A stretch of 64,000 nucleotides of DNA from Dromaius novaehollandiae (lineage: Eukaryota; Chordata; Aves; Casuariiformes; Dromaiidae): positions 39,354,544 to 39,418,543 of the forward strand of contig NC_088101.1 of NCBI RefSeq assembly GCF_036370855.1, in the 5' to 3' direction. A program made the translations under genes and the position numbers. Each line of letters begins with the position of its first letter. The stretch's first letter is position 1. The notes under the pieces were generated by a model. It had not been told where the DNA came from and searched no databases. It saw only the letters and a list, made by a program, of their open reading frames with translations. Positions 38,690 through 50,612 of the stretch are shown piece by piece.

Positions 38690-40925
38690 GGATGGGGATG
38701 TTTGTGGACACGTAGCAGGAATCATCTGGAGCACAGGATTTTAATTACCCAGGAATGTTGGGAAGAGAATGCAGCAGGATGCAGGTTGCTAGTAAGTTCT
38801 TGAAAGACCTAAGCGATACTTTCCTGATACTAAATATGGACAAAACAACCAGAGGATGAGCTCTTCCAACCTTTATCCTAACCAAGAGAAGGCAGATAAC
38901 TTGCGTGAGAGTGACCAAGTGAGAAAGTCTGGCTCACAGGATGCGAAAGAGGACTTACAATAAAATAAAACAATAAAATTTAGGAAGGCAAGCTTTGGGT
39001 AAGGCACTTGCATGGGTCTTATCCACCAGTTCTGTGTGTTAAGGGCAAAAGAAATTTAGGAGAGATTGTTCCTTCAGGAAATTATGTTAATGGCAGAAAT
39101 GCAAATTGTTCCTTTCTGGAGAAAAATAGGAAAATTGGGGAGAGGCTGGCTTGGCTACTAGTGAGCTCTTTAACCTCAAACACAAGAAGAGGAGAAAAGA
39201 ATCCAGGTCAGGTTACTAAGCACTGGTATAAAAATATAGCACAAGCATGTAACACTAAAATGCAGCATTCAGAAAGGCTCACTCACAAAAAGTAACATGA
39301 AATCGTTACAGAAATATAGTGATGGTAAAAAGAAACACAAGGAAGGCTTGCTGCTCTTTGAAAACTGAAGCTGTTGGCAGATAATGCAAAGCAGACAGAG
39401 GTCTTTTTTTCCATCACATCCTTAGTAAGAGAAACTGGGACTAGGAGGCTAGCACAGTTGATATTCAAGGCAAATAATAAAGTCCTAGGCTGGAATAAGG
39501 AAGGAGCAGGTTATAGGGCACTTAGATAAGTTTAAATTTGAAAAATTTAAAAAAAGCATTATTGAAGGGATAAAAAGAGCTGATGTAATCCCTGATCTGC
39601 TGCAGTTCTTAACTCCTGGAGAATGTGTAATACTGTGAGACTGAGAAGAGCAATTACAGTGTCTGTCTTTAGGAGTGTTGTTGGGGGTGGAGTGGAAATG
39701 AGCACTTGTAGACTCAGTTGTTGGATTATTTGTTCCAGTATTTTTCCTGGGAATTAAACTCTTCAAAAGCACTAGAAGATGACAAAACACTGAGCAGTAG
39801 CCCATATGAATTTTTTGAAGATTAAACTGTGTTAAACTGATGTGATTTATTTCTCGAAACAGAGAAAACTTTGCAAACAGAGGAACAGTTGATCCCTGAT
39901 ATCTGGACTCCGTATGATAGAAACTTCTCTCTTTCGTTGAAGAATGTCTAGAGGAACAGACTGTGGTAAGTGCAAAGCTGTTTGAATTGTTTCCTCTGGG
40001 AATGGGCTCAGCAGATAATGTTGTGGGTTTTTTGTTTCTCTGTTTTTTGTTTTGTTTTTCCCCTCTTAAGGATTTGGGGGTTATAATGGATGACCAGAAT
40101 CTGAGTCAACAGTGTTATGTTGTTGTAAAGTTAGAGAATATCATGCCACGATATCATCACGGAATGGTTGCATTCTGCCCCCAGCAAAGGTCACCTCAGT
40201 AGCGCTGGTTTGCAGGTTGGGGCTGGAGTTTGCATAGCAAAAGCATGAGCAAAAGCACAGTCCCATTCCTTCCTTCAAAGGCAGTGAGGCTGCTTTAAAG
40301 TGATTACTGCCTCTTGGTTCCTTCCACTTACTTGGTGGGAGTGATCAGAGAAGGCCAGAGAGACCAAATGCGTACCTGCCTCACCCTGAGGTTTGCTCCA
40401 GTAAGCCTTTAGGACCTTTCTGGTTCTTAGTGAACTGTGACCCCATCACAGATGGGAGAACAGAAACATTTTTTCTGCAAGTTACGTAAAGTAATCTTTC
40501 TGCTGACAGAGGAAAGGCCTGAATTGGGGGAGTGTCTAGTTTTGAAGATGGATTTAAAAAAAAAAAAAGTATGGACTCATTGGAGAGAGTCCAGAGAGGA
40601 GCAATAAGACTACTTGGGTATCTGGAGGAATGATTGAATGGATTAAGAGGTGTTATTTTAGCTTGAAAGAAGAGAAAGGTAGTGAAGAAATGAGGGTCGG
40701 CAATGTGGTAACAGTTTTTAAATACGTGAAGTACACACATTTGCTCCTCACAACGATCTGTTCTGTTTTCATGGTTGTTAGGCACTCTTGCATTGCCATA
40801 GATTGCCAGAAAAAATTATGCATACCTTTAAAAACAGAGGAGTCGAGCGTATGCAAGTTGTGAAGCAGGCACAGGGGTTTGAGCTGGGTGATTTTGAGGT
40901 GCCTTTCGGTCCTTTGATTAAGTGG
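38690..40925 (+). mobile_element. Old, decayed CR1-type LINE copy (about 2.2 kb)
   Basis: Blocks of CR1 ORF2 occur in the right order. At 38737-38754 QDFNYPG matches the endonuclease GDFNYPD motif. At 39225-39260 WYKNIAQAC matches the EYKNIARACR region between the endonuclease and the reverse transcriptase. At 39575-39680 is the degenerate RT segment around AACTCCTGGAGAATGTG. At 39750-39860 is the next RT segment (AATTAAACTCTTCAAAAGCA). At 40068-40115 KDLGVIMDDQNLSQQC matches RDLGVLVDSKLSMSQQC. At 40580-40625 LERVQRGAIRLLGYLEE matches LERVQRRATKMMRGLEH, followed by a FSLKE block and a 3'-end-like stretch (GGTGCCTTTCGGTCCTTTGA) near 40900. Stops and frameshifts occur throughout, so it is inactive and far more diverged than the copy at 19800-20423. 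Boundaries are approximate. Confidence 0.8.
40556..40568. repeat. A homopolymer (13) inside the old CR1 copy
   Basis: Thirteen A immediately before the LERVQRGA block of the decayed CR1. Confidence 0.85.
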
Positions 40926-41541
40926 TAAATAAGAGACAGTTACTGTGGTAAAGCACTGTCTGTAAGATCCAAGGAGAGTGCAGCACTGAGAATCCCTGTT
41001 CTTCGTATCTCTACTTTTGTCATCTGACAGAGACAGGATAATCTAGAGGATATTAAAACATGATTCCTCCTTTTTTGCTCCTCCCCGCCTCCGTATCTAT
41101 CAGATGGGTGAGACTTTTAGATCTTCACCTCAGTGTAGCTCTTGAGAAGCAGATGGAACTCCCTGTCTCGCTCTCGTACAAAGACAGTACGAGAAAGGAC
41201 CGTGGGCATGGCTGCACCCATGCTGGCTCTGCAGGGCCAAACCCCAGAGCAGGGAGTGCTAGGAAATGTTGTGTCGAGATACCTAGATTAGCTTCAGAAG
41301 CAGGTTAGTCATATTTGTATGGCGCTGCATCCATGCCACTGTAGTTTTATTGCTTCCTGACCCATGCTAGTATATCTGCTCTCTGGCCTGTAGACTTAAA
41401 TCGGCAGCTTAGCGACAATTTGGGAAACTTTCCTGTAATCCACTGTGTGTTGTAAACAACCCTCTCTTGTGCTACTGTTGCAGTGTGTGTTTATTTGGGT
41501 GCACTAACTCTCTTTTCCTTTAATTGCTTGTCTTGTCACAG

Positions 41542-41605
41542 CACAGAACAGAGATGGCCCTCGACTGTGTTGAGGGTTCTTATCTCAGCATTATGGATAA
41601 CAACG
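41542..41605 (+). CDS. Start-codon exon of an unidentified plus-strand gene (coding 41554-41605)
   Basis: A branch-point-like CACTAAC at about 41500 and a long pyrimidine tract lead to the acceptor CTTGTCACAG (AG at 41540-41541). The exon ends at GATAACAACG|GTGAGATA, with GT at 41606-41607, an excellent donor. ATG at 41554 has a purine at -3 and G at +4 (GAGATGG). It encodes MALDCVEGSYLSIMDNN plus one base, so the exon ends in phase 1. Two alternative AGs (41546, 41551) could trim the short leader but would not change the protein. With the leader exon at 31412-31514 upstream there is an in-frame TGA 14 codons before the ATG, supporting this start. The peptide has no signal sequence. I do not recognise the family. 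Conservation of both splice sites with an open frame is what supports it. Confidence 0.65.
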
Positions 41606-42731
41606 GTGAGATAAACAAAGGTTTTTATTTCAGTCAGTTGCTTTTGGGCAAATCTGTGAATAGCAGGGAAAAAAAATCCCACCGATTTGGGGAAGTCCTG
41701 CAAGGTCTTTGATCAAATGATCTTTAAATCAAAAGTGAATATTTAGAAATTAACAGTGCTTTCTAACAGGTTTTTTACTCACAGAGGGAAGTTTCTCAGG
41801 ATGAATCACTTCTATATGTTCTTTCTCTTAATCACTATCATGCATGTATGAAGTAGAGCTACATTTTAACATACTTCCCTTTTAAAATTTTAAGGTCCAT
41901 CTGTTGTTTTTGTTAGGCTTTTAATGGCATGGTTTGCTACTGGGAGTGTTTTTACTGGTTCATAAATCCATGAACTGTGATTTCTGGACTACTGTTTTGG
42001 GTTTGGTGTTTTCATGTGAAGGGGAAAGATAAGCAAAGTAGCTTATATTTATCAAACTACAAGCCTTAGCATCTTTCATACTACCTAGCCTGGGTAGTGG
42101 TGTAGGTTATGATACATGGGATGTAATTCAGTCTCTGAGGAAAAACTTTCATTTCAAATAAAATGCAGTATAATCCTATGACTATACTGAGCTCAAAATT
42201 AATTGTGTTAAAGGGAACAGATAGTTCTTGGCTACTCTCACACTTTTCAAAACTCCTTAAAAAGGATTTGCCATTCTGAGGATGTTCTGTATCCTTTCTA
42301 TTAAAAGAAGCTTTGATGGACTGCTCTCTGCTAACTGTAGCTTGAAGAAGCACTGAAAATTACTTTCTGTCATGATGATGTGGATGATATCAAGTTATTG
42401 ATAGAAATCAGCATCTTAATTGGTGAGGACTATTACTATGAATTAGCTATTTTTTTATTCTAAAATCTTGTTAGATCCTTATTCCATTAATTTCAGTGAG
42501 GACAGGATTTCAGGCTATCTAAGCAAAGTAAGTTTTTTGTTTAAATTTTCCTATATTTATATGAATTTCAGTTTATTTAATATTTTTATATCTGGTTCCA
42601 GTTTTTGAGCAGTGTCTCCACCATTTTATAATGCTTTCCTCATTTCTCTCCATTTTAAGAAATGCGAAAGCAGAAACTCTTGATGTTCTTGCTCGCTTTT
42701 CACTCAAATTTAGGGAACAGAATGTAGATGT

Positions 42732-42759
42732 GTTTTTGTTTTTGTTTTTGTTTTTTTTT
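42732..42759. repeat. (GTTTTT)n simple repeat
   Basis: Four GTTTTT units, the last extended to a nine-T run. Confidence 0.85.
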
Positions 42760-44183
42760 CCTGGTGTGTGGTTTTGTTTTCTTGCTTTTAAAAAGCTTTG
42801 GATTTGATGCATTCCAAAAGCAAAATATTTGTTCTTCCAAAAATACATTATGTAATCCAAGACTATCCTTGGCAGGATTGGTTTATCAGCATCTAGGAAA
42901 AAAGAGATCCAAAGTGTCCAATGTTCTCTAGAGAACATATTATTTTCCTCCTGACAGTACAGATTTTTGTCTGGAGGTGAATGAGAAGTGGTGACAAATA
43001 CACGCCGTGATTGCTAAGAGTCTTCTGGGCCTTGAGTGCAGGAAGCTCTCTGTTTAGTTATTACTGTGCTTTTTGAACTTACAGTTGTTTTTTATGTAAT
43101 GTTTTTGTTAGACAGAAAGGACTACTGATGATTGGAAATTGCAATCTCTTTAGGTTATTCAGATACCTGTGATTTCCTGTACTAGACTGAGTCTGCTTTT
43201 GCCTTCTAAACTAAGTTGTGTTTTCATAAGTTGGTAAGCCAGAGGTACTTAAGATGTGGTAACTTTCCAGAATCTGATGTTAAGGTTTCAGATACAGATT
43301 CTTCTTCTTTTTCTTTTCTTTTTTTTTCTTTTTTTAGTGTGTGTGATCAGAGAGTCTTTCCATGTTCCCAGTGCCTTCGCTTTAAAACCCACTCATTGAC
43401 TGCATATCAGAGAGAAATCGTAGTTTTTGTAGACTACAGAAGAATACAGTTTTGTGTTTTTTCTTTACTGCCTCAGTAATACCAACAAAGATTCATTGAA
43501 TCCTGCAGTACTTTGAAGCTGAAACACAGAATATGTTAGGGTAATACAGCACCACTCTTAAATAGGTCTCATATTCTATTCAACGTATAATAGAAAACAT
43601 GTACTAGCCTACTCAGAAGTGGGATTGTTCCTCGTATTATGACTCTTGTACCAATTTGCAGTTTCAGACTTGTGATTCTGGTTCAGATATCTGCCTCAGG
43701 TTGAAGTATGCTGGAATCTTGAAAAAATATGCTAAAAAGCTTTCCTCACGTGTGCTCTTTCTCTCTTTCCTTCTCCTTCCTAATTCTGATCACTTGAGGC
43801 CTTTCCGTGTGCATTTTTTGCCTACTCCTTTCCCACATCTGCTGGAAACACACTGATTTGTAGAGAGGCTTGGGGTTGCCTTCTGTGCCAGCCTTTGGTT
43901 CTATGACTGCGTGCAGTGGCTATTTCTCCTCCTTTTTTTTCCTCCTCTTTTCTCTTTGATAAACTATTTCCCTCCCTTTTAGTTACACGTGAAAATGCCA
44001 AGTTGAATGACTCGTAAACCTCAGTCACGAGGACTTCATTTCGACTGTAACTTTTGTAATTATGTATATGCCAGTAGTATTTAAGATATGCTGCAAATTA
44101 AAAAAGATAAATCCAGGGGAGAAAATAATTATTTAAGTTAAGGGACAGCTTGGCCAAGAACACAGTTATAACCTCCACTTAGA

Positions 44184-44292
44184 AATTTATGAATATATAA
44201 TCACAAATAATTATAATTTATATAATATTTATAATAATATTTATGATTAATGATATAAGTTATTATGATTATAATATTTATATATAATTGAT
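44184..44292. repeat. AT-rich low-complexity block
   Basis: About 110 bases almost purely A and T, made of ATTTATAATAATATT-type words on both strands. Confidence 0.85.
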
Positions 44293-45064
44293 ACAGAGAA
44301 ATAAAAATAGAAAGATAGTATTTAACTAATCAAGCTTATAATCTCATTTTTATGACCCGATATAACGGATATATGGGCAGACAAGAGGGGAATTAGTATC
44401 GGTTACAAATTACAGGGAAATCCTCTTCTAGAGTCCCCCTCAGAATCATTCTGAGAAATCAGGAAAATTAAAAATATGGTGGTTGGTGAGCTAGCATTAT
44501 GTGAATTACGTGAATGTGAACAGTACTTTCCTGTTTCAGTGAAGCTGCAGACATCTGCAGGTTGTGGAAGCCAGCTAGTAATAGCGAAGGCTATATGGAA
44601 CGCAGGCAGATAAAAGCATGCAAAGAAGAGGTGGTAGATCTCCTAAGGATATTTATCTCTTGTGAGCTATGTAAAATAATACCCTTCTGAACTGCGGTCA
44701 GAGGAAGAAAAAGTTCACCCAACCTTTTTCTCCCTCACGTTGAATTAAAAAAAGAAATCCACATGCTATTTAAAGGGTACTTTACAGAAAAACTCGTAAC
44801 TTATTTTGCATTAATGTGGTTGCTTGTTTAAGTTAGGTATGTATTTCATTTTGTGTTACTTGGAAGCACAGGCTGGAGAAGGATGGCATTAAAGGCACTA
44901 GGGAAAAAAAAATGTGTGATGATCTGGAGGGCAGAGAGCTCTAACCTGATGTTATTTCCCGTGGGGAAACTGGCTAGTTTCGAGGACTACCTCTTTGTTT
45001 TAACAGGGGGGAGAAAATGATGTTAAAGGATTGTTATGAGGTCTCTTGTTGCCTCTGCAGATGA

Positions 45065-45145
45065 ATCTGGTATAATCATCCCTAAAACTTAGGAGCATAA
45101 AACAGTAAGGGATCTCTTGGGTCATCTAATCTGAAATCATGTTAT
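45065..45145 (+). repeat. Possible ancient interspersed-repeat relic
   Basis: TTGGGTCATCTAATCTGAAA with its flanks resembles the GGTCATCTAGTCTGACC core of an old amniote repeat, the same core as at 21045-21130. The match is short. Confidence 0.3.
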
Positions 45146-45874
45146 ATTTCTCTTCAATAAACTGGTGGTGTCTTTTCATAAGCAGTTAGAACTTCTGAGC
45201 ATTTTTGTTCGTGCTACTTTGAGAGGAAGCCTGATTCAGAGCCTGCTTAGAAACTTCCAGTCTGCTTTTATCACAGCCAGTTTGGACTATGAGTTCTTGG
45301 CTGAAAACTGTACTTATGCTAAATAACTATTTTCTCCCTTGCTGGATACCTTTTTAATTTGTGCATAATTCCTTAAAACAGCATTCGGAAAACTATTGCA
45401 GAATTCTAGGTACTTGCTTATAAGAGATTAAAAACTAACAGGTTCTCTGTTTAGAATTAATTTGTGTTGTCTGGAGGACAGACTGTTCTGCCAGACAGGT
45501 TAGCAAGACTTCTGCAAAATCGTTTTTGAATGCTTAGCATTGTGTAAATGAATAGGCACCCTTTTCATAGCTGCATTCTTTTGTGTGTGTGCGGCCTTGT
45601 TATACATCAGATATGAATTTAATTTAAATGACTCTAGTGTTAACATAAATGTGTGGATTTCTCCTTCTCCTTTGCCTTTGCGTGTGTTTGGTTTAACAAG
45701 GTGTGGTTTTGATGCATTTCCTGATGCAAAATTGAGTTTTGTGATCAACTTTTTAACAGCACTGCCAGCTTTAGCATTCAGTGTCATATCATTTGTTTCT
45801 GCTTTTGTGTTGCTGGGCACAGTATGTAGCTGTGGAGTGATCCGCATTGGTCTCCTGTGTGTTATTGTGTGTTT

Positions 45875-45893
45875 GTTGTTGTTGTTGTTGTTG
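45875..45893. repeat. (GTT)6 microsatellite
   Basis: Six GTT units followed by a G run. Confidence 0.9.
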
Positions 45894-46720
45894 GGGGAGG
45901 AGGTTCTGGGTTACCTTTCAGCTAGAACAGTTTCTTAATTGCCCCAGACAGGTTTAGTGTGTGGCACACAAATGCGCTCCAGGTGCAGCATGGGTGGGTG
46001 GATGGCAGCAAGGAGGGGAAGTGTGAATTGCTCTTGCAGTGGTGCTGCCCTGTAGCTGATGGTGGCCTCAGTTGATGTTTTCAAGGCTTTCTCACCAAGG
46101 CGATGGCCTGAAACTGCTGATCTTGTCTGTGCAGACCTGTTTCACGGTGTGGAATATAGTTCATTGTTACTGCCTCAGTGGATCTGACTTGAGATTTTAT
46201 CATTGGAAGGTTTGTTCTCTTAAAGATGTTTGTTTCCACTTGCTAAACTGCCAAATCTCATTCAAGTGCTAGGCAGTTACTTTGTATTAAAAGAAAAGGA
46301 TAATTTTTACTTTTCAACTTTCTCCCCCTTTCCTTGTCCTTAGTGGAAAACTGAATCTTATTGAAAGGTGTCAGCTGAAGAAAGTTTAAATTTACCTTAT
46401 CCACCAAAAAAATTAGCTACGGAGGAAGTTTTTGCTTGCTGACCACCTGTAGAGGTGCATTAGTTGCAGGTAAAGTGTGTGTAATAGGTTGTGCTGAAGT
46501 CTGTCTGCCAGACCATGAGCTCTCGATTTAGGATGCCCGCTGTCACGGTGGGCTTTGGCAATGTGCAAGCCTGTCCTAAAAAATAGGCTTGAGACAGCAA
46601 TCTTATTTAAAATCTCAGGTGGAGACTCCAGTAGGACTGAGCTGCATTTAGGTGATGAGGGTTCTGAAGCCTCCTGTCAATGTGTCTGGTGAATCAGTGC
46701 TCATTCACACCTCTGGGGAT

Positions 46721-46766
46721 GACAGCTGCATAGTATTTTTGTGGACAGTTGCATAGTATTTTCGTG
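46721..46766. repeat. Tandem duplication, 23-bp unit x2
   Basis: GACAGCTGCATAGTATTTTT(GTG) is followed directly by a second copy, GACAGTTGCATAGTATTTTC(GTG), with two differences. Confidence 0.85.
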
Positions 46767-46993
46767 GCAACCACGGTAGTTGCATATACGGGAAATTGAT
46801 ACTTGGCAATTATGAAGTATGTTTTAGCTTTCTCTGTGTCCTAGTGTCCTGTAACTTCTGGACAGCTATGCTATGTGATCTACATGCCCTGTAAGTAGGT
46901 GATAGAATAGATGGACGCTGATCCTTACAAGAGAGTCAGCAAGACTATACAGAGTTTTCTTTCATATTAATGATTTCTGTAGTTGGCAAAATT

Positions 46994-46995
<2 letters not shown>

Positions 46996-47026
<31 letters not shown>

Positions 47027-47035
47027 GATATTTCT
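46996..47035. repeat. T homopolymer (40)
   Basis: Forty consecutive T, the longest homopolymer in the window. No LINE or SINE body is recognisable on either side. The length in the assembly may be unreliable. Confidence 0.9.
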
Positions 47036-49351
47036 ATATCATTTGGATTATGGACATAAAACTCTTGAAAAGCCCCTCATGAGACGAATGTGCTCTTTTT
47101 CTTCTCCCCCACCTGTAATAGGTATGTTGTAGGATACCCAAAAAATTGGAGGAGGAAAGTCTTGTCCTCTCTATCTGCACTTAAGAAATGAGCACACAAA
47201 CCTTACAAATCCTTTTACTACAAAAACTGAATAAATGGTAATGCCTTCTAGATTTCGGTAGTCATTTTATCATCTCACTCTGCTGTGAAACTAGTCAGCT
47301 GACGTGAATATTCAGATAAACCTCTTCCCTGACCTGATATACAGGCATGAGTATCATTTGGTTCCTGATGCAACATCATACATGTGTCTTTTTTAGTAGA
47401 TAAGCTGTTTTAAAGGTGAAAAGGGCTGAACTCATATAAGTCACGTCCCCAAGGGGCTCTTATTCTCAGTTTGCAAGAGGGACTGAGGAGACAGCATAAA
47501 GTGGGGTGTGATCTTCATAGCTCGAATGTTTTACGGAAGAGTTGCCACCATTTAGGGAGGAGAAGCTGCGTGGGTGAGAGAAGCCCAAGTGAGCAGGTAG
47601 GAGAGAGCCTGACGTGTGGGAGTGCAAAATGAAGCTGGGATTAGTACAGACAAGTCTGAAATTTGTCAGTGTGTTTTGGCTTCCGAAGTTGTGTTAGTCA
47701 GATTACGTAGCTCATTTGCACCGTGCAAGTAACATTAGATAGGGAAACAAATATGAAATGGTGTTTTAAAATAATTGCTAGTTCCTGTTTTTATATACTT
47801 GGGCTTTCCTTGAAAGTGATGATACATCTAACAGCTATCCCTGTGTTTCTAAATTCTTGCCCTCTGTTCTTCTTAAAACTGTAAACATCCTGCTTTATGA
47901 AAATGTGCTCTGTCTCCTGTCACTCTTGCATGCAGCATATGTGTCCAGTCTTGTCCTTCCCTTGTAATGCTACTTCATCATTTTTCCACCTCTTTCTTGA
48001 TGCAGTTTGTGCTGACATATGAATGGGAGATTCCTGTTTTGTCCAGTTGGAAGCAAGGGCTTTTTCTTCTCATATTAGCTTGTGCTGCTCTCTAATGGTT
48101 GGGGTAGCATATGGTTTCTCTTTAGTTTATTGTATAGGTTTTCAAAGTGTCATGAGGAAACTGGGGGGTCTGTAGATATAGTGATGCTTGGCAGGTTTAG
48201 TATTTTCTGTTATTGTTTTCATTGCCTGAAAGAATTAATTAGCAGCTCTAACACAGTGTTGTAGACCTGTTTTGTTAAATGCAAAGCATTAAAATGTATC
48301 TCAGTTTCAAGCCTTGAGCTAGAAGCTCAGCTAGCAGAGGGGTTGTCCGGCCCACTGCATTCCCAGGACAGATGGCACCATATCCAAGATTGAATGAGTG
48401 TCAGCTTTGACATGGACTGAACTGCAGTTAATTCATAGTTCTGTGGTTGTTTTGAAGCAGTTTTGATTTTCAAAGTGACTATTTGTCAATTGCTATAGGT
48501 AAGAGTTGTTCTTCAGAGAGGATACGGCATTAAAATTTAATTATGTGCATATCTTCTTGCAATAAAGCTATCTGTTCCCCCCCATCCTAGCTTTATAACT
48601 ATGTACTAGCTTCAGGGTTTTTTTTCCCTTATACAAAATAGAATTGCAATATAGCTGTTAGTTTCAGATTCCAATCTCATTCTGTAACTTTGTTTATAGT
48701 AGTATACCTCCTTCTGTTAGTGGTTTCTTCGTTCCCTGACTTAATCTAGGTATGCTAATGGAAAGGCCATGCAGTCACAGATAGCAGAAAGAGAGGTGAA
48801 CTGATACAATGATATGAGCTCTTTCTCTAGTTCTTAACCCATATTAGTTCAAGTCATCAGTTCTACTAGTGTGCTGAGTTCTCTTTGGCTTAGCTAATGA
48901 TAGTCATGGAAAAAATTTCTAAGGTAGGGAAGTGCTGAGATTTTTGGAGTTTTTTGGTTTTGTTTTAAGTAGCTAGTACTAAATTGATTGTAAGGCCCTC
49001 TGAACTTGAATATCTAGTGTGACAATATTAAATCTGTCCATGATAAAGCCTTGATGAATATCAGCTGGGAATAGAGCATGGGTTTTTCATCAGAAAATAT
49101 TAATGCATTTGAAATGAGTATGTTCCCCTATGTTTGTGTGTGTTTGTTTTCAATTATACTATTCTAAGGAAAGTTTTCTTAGATTCAGGTTGGAATTTCA
49201 GAAGGAAGAAGACACAAAACAGCTAAAAGCCATTTTGTTAAGATATTTAATTTGTGTGCAGCATTTCAGGGTTGTGTCTCTTTTCGGCTTATTCTTCCTG
49301 TGTTCTTTTTCTGTTTTCAGACTTGAAAGACCTGGAGTTTTGTTCTGATTT

Positions 49352-49379
49352 AAAAAAAAAAAAAAGAAAAAAAGAAAAA
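49352..49379. repeat. A-rich tract
   Basis: Fourteen A, then GAAAAAAAG and further A. Confidence 0.85.
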
Positions 49380-50576
49380 TTATGAAGACTCGAGGGCTTT
49401 CAGGGAGGGAGAAGTCTTTCTCATTCATCACTGAGTTTGATGTTAGGAGCAATCCAGTAAAAACTTGGTTCCTATCAGTTATCTGAAATTAATACTACAG
49501 GGGAAGGTCCTGTTCTGCTGCTATTGGGTAACCTGTAAACTGCCTTGAGCTATTACATGATTTAGATTTTACTCTCTCATAGAGTTCTGTGGACCAGTTG
49601 CAGTCTATGGCCTTCTTTGGGAGTCAGTAGTGTGCTATAAATCACTTCTTATTTCTAATCTTCCATCACAATATCATAGTGTAGGAATTCGCTGTCACTG
49701 TGATGCTGAAGGATAGGTCCATAAAGGACACATCTGTTTGGTCTCGCAATTGGGGGAAATCTAATGGTGTATGCATTGGTTAAGTAGTGTGTAAGGCGCT
49801 TGTTCTCTCTCAGCTCAAGAAAAACAAGGAAAAAGCTCGTGTTTGTATCGTATGATCTGGGTTATTCATTGAGAAGTTTCAGGGTGTGTCAGAAAGAACA
49901 TTTTGTCCAACCATCTTGACTTGCTTATCATTGCCTATGTTTTGAGTCTAATTAGATAGGTACATGTTTCGCCCTGAAGAATTTTGCCTCCTTATGCACA
50001 GCATACTGAATTTAATGATTTTACTTTAATGGTAGAGAAGAGAGTGCATTCTGGTTTGATGGATGAAATGGAAAAGTAGGACTAGTTTTCTAATAATAGC
50101 AGCAGCTGTTTTTCCCAGCTGTGGTCCCATTGAAATATGGGTAGTGAGTGGATATTCTTCCAGAGGTGGTTTCACCATAGTAAAAAGTGTAAATTGTGTT
50201 TGGCAGTGGCCCCACTGAACCCAAGGGAGTTTGTGACATTCTGAATAAAGGAGATCTTGTAAGTTCAAAGTTAGGAATCAAGAGATTCTTTTGATAGCCT
50301 TAAATAGAGGAAAAAACTGAAATATGATTCTCATAAGTGAGAGTTATCGACAGAGTGATTTTTATGTTTATTTTGGAGGAAGAACAACCATTGCAATGCA
50401 AGCTGGTATTATTGCTCAGACTAAAGAGTTTGGTTTGACATAGTGTGCCTCTGAAGCTTACAAGGAAAAATACATGCTATAACAAAATAAAACCATGGAA
50501 CAAAATCTTTAAGGGTCAGATTCTCTGTTAACAACATGTTTTTCCATGGGTTATTGTTCTTTGCTTCCCAATGTGT

Positions 50577-50578
<2 letters not shown>

Positions 50579-50608
<30 letters not shown>
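50579..50608. repeat. T homopolymer (30)
   Basis: Thirty consecutive T followed by AAACCGAGG. Confidence 0.9.

Positions 50609-50612
<4 letters not shown>

Noticed and set aside
39863-39964. Segment with acceptor (TTCTCGAAACAG) and strong donor (GTG|GTAAGTGC), open for 28 codons, which looked like a coding or leader exon.
   Set aside because: It lies in the middle of the decayed CR1 copy and its best frame ends in a TAG before the donor, so it is most simply transposon sequence. Exonisation remains possible only with transcript evidence.
42341-42422. 82-nt segment after CTGCTAACTGTAG with donor TTAATTG|GTGAGG, open in one frame (LEEALKITFCHDDVDDIKLL).
   Set aside because: The open frame needs incoming phase 0, but the start-codon exon supplies phase 1, which gives an immediate stop (GCT TGA). 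The pyrimidine tract is also poor.
50579-50608. T30 considered as the reverse-strand poly(A) tail of a processed pseudogene or SINE.
   Set aside because: No target-site duplication or retrocopy body was found on the left side, so it is listed only as a homopolymer.
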